Source of the DNA: Phoronis australis
Taxonomy: Eukaryota > Phoronida > Phoronidae
NCBI GenBank assembly: GCA_002633005.1
Contig: NMRA01000351.1
Location: forward strand, 22,792 to 86,791
Length of the DNA: 64,000 nucleotides
Direction: 5' to 3'
Shown here: piece after piece, positions 57,262 to 64,000 of the stretch
How positions within the stretch are numbered: the first letter of the stretch is position 1
Layout: the number at the start of each line of letters is the position of its first letter
Notes under the pieces: model-generated
What the model saw: the letters and a program-made list of their open reading frames with translations, nothing else
What the model was told of the DNA's origin: nothing
Database searches by the model: none
Translations under genes and position numbers: made by a program

Positions 57262-57406
57262 TTCTATTCCTAGGCAATGACCATCGCCTCTGTTGGCCCG
57301 AACCTGGTTCGGGCTAACAGAGGCGATGGTTCGAACCTGGTTCGGGCCAACAGAGGCGATGGTTCGGGCCAACAGAGGCGACGGTCATTGCCTATTCTAT
57401 TCCTAG
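57262..57406. mobile_element. Fold-back insertion with 12-bp flanking duplication
   Basis: Direct repeats TTCTATTCCTAG at 57262-57273 and 57395-57406 flank an insert whose arms (57274-57304 and 57361-57391) are complementary at 30 of 31 positions. Between them is a tandem of ACAGAGGCGATGGTTCG units. The arms begin GCAATGACC. Confidence 0.8.
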
Positions 57407-58098
57407 TTGCGTTGCAATCTCGGTTCAGATGTGTCGACATCCATGTACATGTAAGATTCTGACATGTAGTGCCCTCTAAACGTGAAGTAAGTTAATCCGA
57501 AATTATAGAAGAACGAATCCCACGAGATCTCTCTTGTTCGAGAGAAAATATTGGCGTTCATGAGACACAAAGCGTGATGAAATAGAAAAGAATTGAGTTG
57601 GTAAGAACTGCATTGCAGTTGACGCGAAAAAGAACGCCGAGTGTTGACGGAAACGTCCGTAGGGACCATGAGAGAGGCTGCAGATTTACTGTTCTGATTG
57701 AAGAGGTGCGAACCAACTTGATATGCGGTGGTTGTCTTCGTCGGTGTTCGTCAAAAGTGGACTAATCCTTTTCGCATTTTGTTATTCCCCTCGTAACGGC
57801 GGGTTCACCTAGCTGGACATCCTTTCAGCCTAATTACGGGTGACATTTGTTCAGAAATTGACACGACGTGACTCATGCGCGTCGCGGCATAATTTCAAAC
57901 AAGGTCGCATCCAGGGGGTATAAACGATTCCATGACTGCGCAGCTATAATTATTCCGTGAACCCTATTCTCGCGCATCAAACCCGTCATACAGATTTCAT
58001 TCCAGGCTCGCCCCTACACCCCACAGGCGCGCACTGAAACACTGCATACCCGAAGACCCATCTCTGATGGGCGCTGGACTGGAATTAGTGGTACAATG

Positions 58099-59749
58099 CA
58101 GTGGCGGATACGTTTTCAGTAAGGGGGGGTTAGGATTTCCGCAGAGGTCGAATCCGAGGAGCGTGGCGCCCGTAAGACATTTTTTTTTTGTTTTTGTAGC
58201 TAAACAGTGAAATTTCCATGCATCCTGGTAAGTTTCTGGCACTTAACATGTCTCTGGAGTTTTTCTTAAGATAATTAAAAACCCTTCTCGATTTCGTCAC
58301 ATGAACTTGGCTCATAAGTTTCGTGAAACCATATTTGTGCACATCTGGGTATGAGTCACACCACCAGCAAAAAATTTTGTTGGAACATCTCCTTACATAC
58401 ACCTTTTTAGCATACAAAAGTGTGGTGTGTATACAGGGGTTTAGACAACTACCAAATATTCAAGAGCATAAGCAGGACCGACGGGGCGTAAAAACTTGAA
58501 TATCAGATGATGGCAACAGCCTCAAGCTGTTTAAAGGCGAAGGCAACCTTTTTGCATAACATTTTTAGCAAAAAATAAGGTTCGTTGATTATCCCAGACA
58601 TATTTTTCACTTATTTACTGCTTTTCGTAATTTAATTAATTACTTGTCGTCTACTCCGGAAGTGACGTTTTGGGAGGCAAGAATTTCGCGCCAATTTCTT
58701 TTCATATAGTCTGACTATGAGAGCAGTCGAGTCAGTCATTGTTCTACCTCGGTTGTGATAAGTTCGGTCGTCGTTTGCTTTTGCAATTTTCGAAACGTCT
58801 CAATGTCTGAACGCTTGAAACCCGAAGCACTAACATCCAATAAATGCCCATGGGCGTTTCGTCGGGTGGGCCTTTTTGCGGAAATTCCCAGTATAAAAAA
58901 TGGCAGTGGTGCGTTTTGCAGGTAGAAAGACGGTAGGTGTTGAGGTCGGCACTAGGGCTCCTTAGGAGGCCTATTGAACATCGCATGAGTCCCGCAAGAC
59001 TTTGTTGTGAATGTACAGCCTCCCCGCAATTTCTGGTACTGTAGACTGTTCGCGAATGCGGTCACTTTGTCAATGTGAGTGGCCCCTTGGTCATTCCTTG
59101 TATAGACATATCTTGTTAGAGTGCCTCTTCAAACGGACTCGCGACCAGACCACGGCGCCCGCCACAATAGCAATTCTTCGGAAAACGATTTTTTTCAAAA
59201 ATTATTTCATGTACATGTACACTGTATGATATTGCGCAAGACGACTTTACTATACACTAGTCAAATTCGAGTTACAAACGTGTGGAGTGTAATAGGATGA
59301 CACGGCATGAGTACAGATGAGGTAAAAACGTTGCACGTCAATTCGCCCGAATATCAGGGTTGAGGCACCACAGCATTTCCCCTAATCAAATCAAAACATA
59401 TCTTAGAGTAAAGAACCTAGTTACGTAAAGAAATCAGCTATAGAGCTGCTCTTTCAGCGGTGGATCCATCTAAAATTCTTGGCTACTTCAGAAGTGTGGA
59501 CGGAAGCGCGCGCACAATTGATCTCCGTCACGAAGACTCGAAATGCGCTGAATTTCACAACAGCAATTCACAATGCAAAAAATTATATTTTTCCTCAATT
59601 TTTTCCAAATCGGTTTACTTGGGATTTACACACGCTGGCGATGCCGTTTTTGTTTTGCTGGAGACGTTTTTGTTGTTTTTTTATTTTTGGGTCCTGGCCC
59701 AAAGGGGGGGTATAAACCCCTTGAACCTCCCCCCGTAGATCCGCCACTG
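58099..59749. mobile_element. hAT-like element, CAGTGGCGGAT ends, CAATG flanks
   Basis: CAATG (58094-58098) precedes CAGTGGCGGATAC; the right end is the complement of CAGTGGCGGATCTACGGGGG and is followed by CAATG (59750-59754). G-runs lie just inside both ends. A five-base flank is shorter than the 8 bp usual for hAT, so the class is uncertain. It contains a fragment of the TTAA/Kolobok family (58535-58800). Confidence 0.6.
58535..58800 (+). mobile_element. Truncated copy of the AGGCGAAGGCAACC Kolobok family
   Basis: TTAA (58531-58534) then AGGCGAAGGCAACC. Similarity to the complement of 4763-4510 runs through ATTATCCCAGACATATTTTT, GAAGTGACGTTTT and CATTGTTCTACCTCGGTTGT, then stops just before the THAP start codon of that element. 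No opposite end found. Confidence 0.8.
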
Positions 59750-59754
59750 CAATG

Positions 59755-60630
59755 TACTCGGGTATGGAATTAAGTCCGCAACTGCTTGCGTCAGGTGCGT
59801 GGTAAGTAATGTACTGCGGGTTTCGTGTTACGTTTGCGGGCCTAAGTTTCGAATTTGGGGGATCCTCCGAAGCTAGAATTTAGACCGCTACCGCGGCTCG
59901 TTTCCATACCCATGACATCCGAGTAAACACTTACGCTGCCGACTTTCTTGACCTCGCCTGTATCGTGTCGTTTGCCCGTGTCTAATAATTGAGAGAAGCG
60001 TCTGCCATCCACATCATACTGGCACTATTAGGCTACGTAGGCGATTCTTAGGATCATAGTCATGTAGCAGTCAAAGGAAACCCAAACAGAAAGGTGAGTA
60101 AACGTGATATGTTATTTTGTGTGAGAATCTTTTAATTCGCGGGAAAAGTATCGTTCGTTCACCTCTCGTACATTTCGTGTAAATGCTTGTCATGTTCGGT
60201 GGCTAAATGAACCGACCTACTAATACTCCCAGAAATAACACTTCACGAAGGATACTGTCCAAAGAAAAAGTCAATTTCTCGGCCGAAAAAACACGTTTTG
60301 GTGGATTATTGCTGGAGTGGTTAGCTCAGATCATAGTTTTACATTAACAAAATCTGTTGTTTTGTGAAGTGTTTAGTACCCTTCCTCAATTAGTCGTCGT
60401 GGTCGGCCGTCATTCCATTAGAAACTCACAGGGTCAACGGCACCTTGCGCTTCACCATTACTAGAACCGCTGTCATGAAAAAGGTTCTTTGTGGAATAGA
60501 GACTACCCCTTAGCGATGACTTCATAGCAATAAAACGATTGATGTATCGTGGACTAAAATTCGTCATTTTCGAACTGTTTCAAGAGATGGGACAAGCCTG
60601 GAAAGCTATTCAAATCTGCAACTGCCTTAC
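59755..60630. other. Relatively GC-rich stretch with one strong donor site
   Basis: AAACAGAAAG|GTGAGTAA at 60093/60094 is a consensus 5' splice site at the end of a CpG-containing stretch. It could close a non-coding first exon of the gene at 62796. No other support. Confidence 0.3.
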
Positions 60631-60892
60631 ATGCGCGCACCCAGCCTTCGATGGGGGGGCGGGCTCGAATTGAATTCCCGACGTTGTGGACCATTTTCTA
60701 ACAAAAGAGCGGGCGGACTAAAAAATAAAAAACGGGAGCATTTCTGTGAATTGCGCGTTTGCGCTTATTTAGCGGACTTTCTTTCCCATTTTCTCAGATT
60801 TTTTGTCTGTCGGGGGCAGACCTTTTTGCTCACTTCGCCAATTGGAGGGGGGGGGCTCGTTCGAGCCCCCCCCTCCCCCGGGTGCGCGCATG
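60631..60892 (+). mobile_element. 260-bp MITE, ATGCGCGCACCC ends
   Basis: Begins ATGCGCGCACCCAGCC and ends GGGTGCGCGCAT, with mirrored G-run/GCTCGAA and TTCGAGC/C-run blocks inside. Other copies are at 63763-64000 (partial, cut by the window end) and 1640-1830 (minus, diverged). Confidence 0.8.
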
Positions 60893-62795
60893 CCTTCCTT
60901 GAGGAATTTTTATATTCTGCTCTGTTTATGCTCTCCTGATACTTACAGTGTATTAATGCCTAGTTTTGTAGGACAGGACAGAATTGTGTGGCAGTAAATG
61001 TCGGATCCAACTGAATTGAGGGATTAAATTAGAGTTGGTTGAAATCTGATTTTTGCTGAAGTGGAGTGCATGTACCAGTTCGGTAGAGTAACTGTATCGG
61101 CTAGACATTTCCCTTTTATGTCACGGTGTGATTTTACTGTGTGATGGTGATATTTTGGCATAAATCAAAACTTTATTGTTTGAAGTGGTTACAGTATCTC
61201 AATGTGTTGTTTCTGTGCGAACATTTTTTGTTGTCCTGTTCGTTCTGGATGGCCAATCAGATTGAAGTGTGCTTGTTATTGACAGAAAAAAATCTGCTAT
61301 TCCGTACATCATGGTTGGATAAAAGCTGTACATTTATTGGTGTAAAAATTAATATCGGTAAAAACTAATAACGCGAACGCCTTTTTAAATGTCTATTTCC
61401 TCTTACATACATGTATTGCAGTCGTCGTGTTGTTTTACAACAGAGTCTATAACTCAACTGTTTGAACTGTGAGACCATGTCGTTTCAAACTGTACAAACT
61501 ACTACACCACGCTAAGATGAATTAGGTACTAGGACAAGTAATATCAGACAGTTAAAGAAAAGTAGCGTATCACTGAAGTATTTTTTTCTTAAGACACCTC
61601 AGCACGCCTTACTTGCGTTTTATTTTTGAAAAAAGTCTGCATATGGACGTAATTATTATTCCTTGGTATAACCTGAAGTAGACAATTCCAATCCCATTTC
61701 GGGAATTTGGGTCTGTGCAAATGCATACTTCGACCGCCGACTTCGGCAGCCCAAGCAGTGGTGTTTACAGGCACACGCGGCTAACCGATGTATATGTGCG
61801 TGTCTTTCCAACTAGTGCAGGGTGTTTTTGGTGTCTTTTGCCCATTCTTATTTTTTCATTGAAATACTTAATGTTAACATATCAGTTTCTATAACTCTAT
61901 CTTTTTACAAAATTTTGCTCACAACTTTTATTCAAACTGGCCTATGCCCTCACTTCCGAATATGCATATGTATAGTTCCATTGGTCAATTATTGCATACT
62001 ATGACACAACTTTACATGCACGCATACTACTGTTTGTATGCGCATCGATTTTCATGGGCTTCTATACATTTTTCCACTTAGTGTTCAAGTGCTTCACACG
62101 AACACATGCCTCAAATCCTTTTGCTAAAATAAATCAAGTGACGTCGGATCAAGGAATTTTTAGACGCAGACTTAAAACTGTGGGAATGCAATGATGTAAT
62201 GGCTCGCCGGACAGCGCCTCCCATGGCCTTGACAGTTAATCGTTTTGTCGGTTTATAAACAACTGAAAATGGGTTCTATACAATTATTACGACGAAAATA
62301 CCACGTATAATAGCACGTAGTATAACGGAAATATTTTCCAAACTGTATACATTTCAGTGATTGTCTTTTCGACTGAGCCGGCAAAACCTCCCAGGCCCTA
62401 GCAGCAATCCGTGAGAATTTCAGCCAAAGTGATTAGGAATTTTGTCCTTGCAATGGCTTAGTGTTTAAAATTTCAAATTTTATTCTGAAAATTTCCCGGA
62501 TTCCTTAAGGCCACCGTGCTTTTGTTTACATAGCGTTCACCATCAATATGGCGGACCGCGTGTCACGCGCTTTCTGGCTTGCGAGTACAGTCGTGCCGTC
62601 TCCATATATAGCTCATTGGAGTGATCCCTAGGTAATTCTAACTGACAAATTGAAGATGATAAAATAGACTGTCTCCTAAAAGTAAAATTTAGCCACTACA
62701 TTATGAAAATTTCACATTATTAGGATAAGATGTTTGTTCATAACTTCATTGATATTTTCGTTTAACCGTATGCATGGATTCGTTTGTGTTTTAGA
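60893..62795. other. No gene seen; region upstream of the cysteine-rich gene
   Basis: TATATAG-like sequence at about 62603 and a CTAG|GTAATT donor at 62630 are candidate promoter and 5' UTR splice signals for the downstream gene. Both are weak evidence. Confidence 0.35.
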
Positions 62796-63293
62796 ATGGA
62801 ACGGGTGCTCAGCATCGTAACCCTTCTAGCATTACTGTTCTGTGCAACCATACCTTCAAGCCACTTGAAAGTTGCTTTGACTGCCCGAGCCAAGACTAGA
62901 GAAACTGTGCTGTCCCAATGCGGAGACGACATCTGGTGTCAGAAGTTCTGTCCCTATCTACACCATTTATTTGAAAGTTCATTGACTGAACCGATGGCAT
63001 GTACTTTAGGCATGGGACAGGAGGTCAATTGTGACCAGAAGTGGATGTGCGCCACCTGGTGTCCATTTATATATACGGAAATTGATGTGCCCGAAAAACC
63101 TAAAGAATGGGATATCTGTTTAAACGGAAATATGCCGGAAGGTTGCGAAAACGACAAAACCTGCGCCCCCGTGTGTCGTGCTATTCATGAGGACTATGAG
63201 GTAAGACGGACGAAGAGTCTTCCTTACGAAACCGCTAGTTCTTTAGTACTAGTGAACGCAACTTTTCTCTCGCTTTTCGTCTTTCTTTTCTAG
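62796..63293 (+). CDS. Secreted or GPI-linked cysteine-rich protein, family not recognised
   Basis: The ATG at 62796 follows an excellent acceptor (TTTGTGTTTTAG|A), so I take it as the start; an in-frame ATG at 62784 lies in the pyrimidine tract. Numbering from that upstream Met, residues 6-26 form a signal peptide (VLSIVTLLALLFCA). The mature part has 11 cysteines. Three C-x5-C-x3-C clusters start at 46, 83 and 121, with single cysteines at 73 and 112, so the protein is two and a half copies of a ~37-residue repeat. WC and CP neighbours recur (IWCQKFCP, ATWCPF). The tail LVLVNATFLSLFVFLF looks like a GPI-attachment signal. However, GTAAGA at 63201 and TTTTCTAG at 63286-63293 would define a 93-nt intron whose removal keeps the frame open to a TGA at about 63429. 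Extracellular role inferred; function unknown. Confidence 0.75.
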   Translation: MERVLSIVTLLALLFCATIPSSHLKVALTARAKTRETVLSQCGDDIWCQKFCPYLHHLFESSLTEPMACTLGMGQEVNCDQKWMCATWCPFIYTEIDVPEKPKEWDICLNGNMPEGCENDKTCAPVCRAIHEDYEVRRTKSLPYETASSLVLVNATFLSLFVFLF

Positions 63294-63379
63294 CCTCCAA
63301 AGTTTATATTGCTAACCAACTTCGGTTCTTTTCTCAAGAATAGCGTTTTTCTTTTTTATCACTGTAATAATGTCGTGGG

Positions 63380-63755
63380 TCCGCAGTCGGCGATCTCCAT
63401 GGACGAGACGGTCTCGCTACCTGGTGACTGAACGGCAGCATGACGTAAGCCTTTCCATTTTGAGCCGGAGTGGATTCGACGTTCTGCGCCACTAACCTAG
63501 TGCGGGCCATTACTTCCGAGTCTGTCCTTTTCGCTATTTCCGAGTTTGTTTTGGTAGGATACGGCGTCCGCGAAACCGCTCCGAGGTTCGTTAATTAAAA
63601 GTTGGCAGTTGTGTTCCTGATGAGAAGACCGCGGTTGACTTTGATTTTTCTCCGGGCTCGACTACTTTGGAGCGCCTCTAGTGCGACGTTTTCCATCTGA
63701 GGCTGCACCCTGTTAACCATTGGCAGGATCTTTTTGAAATTTGACAGATGTGTAC
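63380..63755 (+). repeat. Relic of the CTAGTGGC-bearing repeat
   Basis: Blocks such as TTCCGAGTCTGTCC, GCGTCCGCGAAACCGCT and GGCAGGATCTTTTTGAAATT are in the order seen at 38640-38900 and 51480-51730, with decayed CTAGTG words at about 63495 and 63675. Confidence 0.6.
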
Positions 63756-63762
63756 CTATGAA

Positions 63763-64000
63763 GCATGCGCGCACCCACTCCAGCCTTCGATAATGGGGGG
63801 CTCGAATTCCTGACGTTGTAGACCATTTGCTAACAAAAGGGCTGGAGGACTAAAAAAAAAAAAAAACGGGAGCCCCTCTGTGAACTGCGACTTTGCGGTT
63901 ATTTAGTGGACTTCAGTCCCATGTTCTCGGACTTTTTGTCTCTCGGGGCGGACCTTTTTGCCCACTTCGCAAATTGGGGGGGGGGTCGTTCGAACCCCTG
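63763..64000 (+). mobile_element. Second copy of the ATGCGCGCACCC MITE, cut by window end
   Basis: Follows 60631-60875 closely: GCATGCGCGCACCC, CAGCCTTCGAT, GACGTTGTAGACCATTT, CTAACAAAAG, GGACTAAAAAA, CGGACCTTTTTGCC and the closing G-run/TCGTTCGAA block. Confidence 0.85.

Overview
This is a eukaryotic, animal-type window. It has AT-rich sequence, multi-kilobase introns with GT..AG borders, almost no long open frames, and dense layers of DNA transposons, MITEs, a dead LINE, a tRNA-derived SINE and minisatellites. The recognisable host protein is a metazoan 3-keto-steroid reductase (HSD17B7 type). The THAP-domain transposons, P2X7-C-terminus-like fragments and CTCF-like motifs fit an invertebrate metazoan with a large, repeat-rich genome. 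I cannot name the species.

Host genes. (1) A plus-strand HSD17B7-like gene is reconstructed from six phase-compatible exons between 23853 and 53558. They give the C-terminal ~179 residues, including the catalytic YSSSK, and end in a stop codon. The upstream (NAD-binding) exons were not found in the window. Every long intron is packed with mobile DNA. (2) At 62796-63293 a secreted cysteine-rich protein with a repeated C-x5-C-x3-C pattern is encoded. Its C-terminus is ambiguous because the last 93 nt look equally like an in-frame retained intron.

Layout. 1-1013: partial ACTTGGCGAAAT-family repeat. 1014-2570: broken THAP element with MITE and hAT-like pieces. 3075-4763: TTAA-flanked Kolobok-like element carrying two broken convergent genes. 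5016-5297: minisatellite. 6530-10885: TA-flanked element with a second TTAA/THAP element (8520-10184) nested in it. 12290-17376: 5.1-kb TA-flanked element with CCGACC-rich ends. 18886-19012: minisatellite. 19234-21665: TA-flanked element sharing its core with the 6.5-kb one. 23144-23722: 20-copy minisatellite just upstream of an HSD17B7 exon. 25745-26765 and 45390-46839: CCGTATTCGCC family, the second copy sitting inside a minisatellite. 27036-29550: ACTTGGCGAAAT family. 30175-36231: giant palindromic element built of GCGGAAC/GTTCCGC modules. 36263-37142: THAP element relic. 37677-38015: MITE. 38075-40085 and 51168-52487: repeat arrays carrying CTCF-like motifs about every 150 bp. 41030-44480: dead LINE (minus strand). 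48580-48850: two head-to-head SINE copies. 57262-57406: fold-back insertion. 58099-59749: hAT-like element with a Kolobok fragment inside. 60631-60892 and 63763-64000: GC-rich-ended MITE.

The main leads are the giant palindrome (single N near its centre, so assembly must be checked), the two-gene convergent architecture of the THAP elements, the CTCF-motif-bearing arrays, and a splice acceptor of HSD17B7 that lies 8 nt beyond the end of a mobile repeat.
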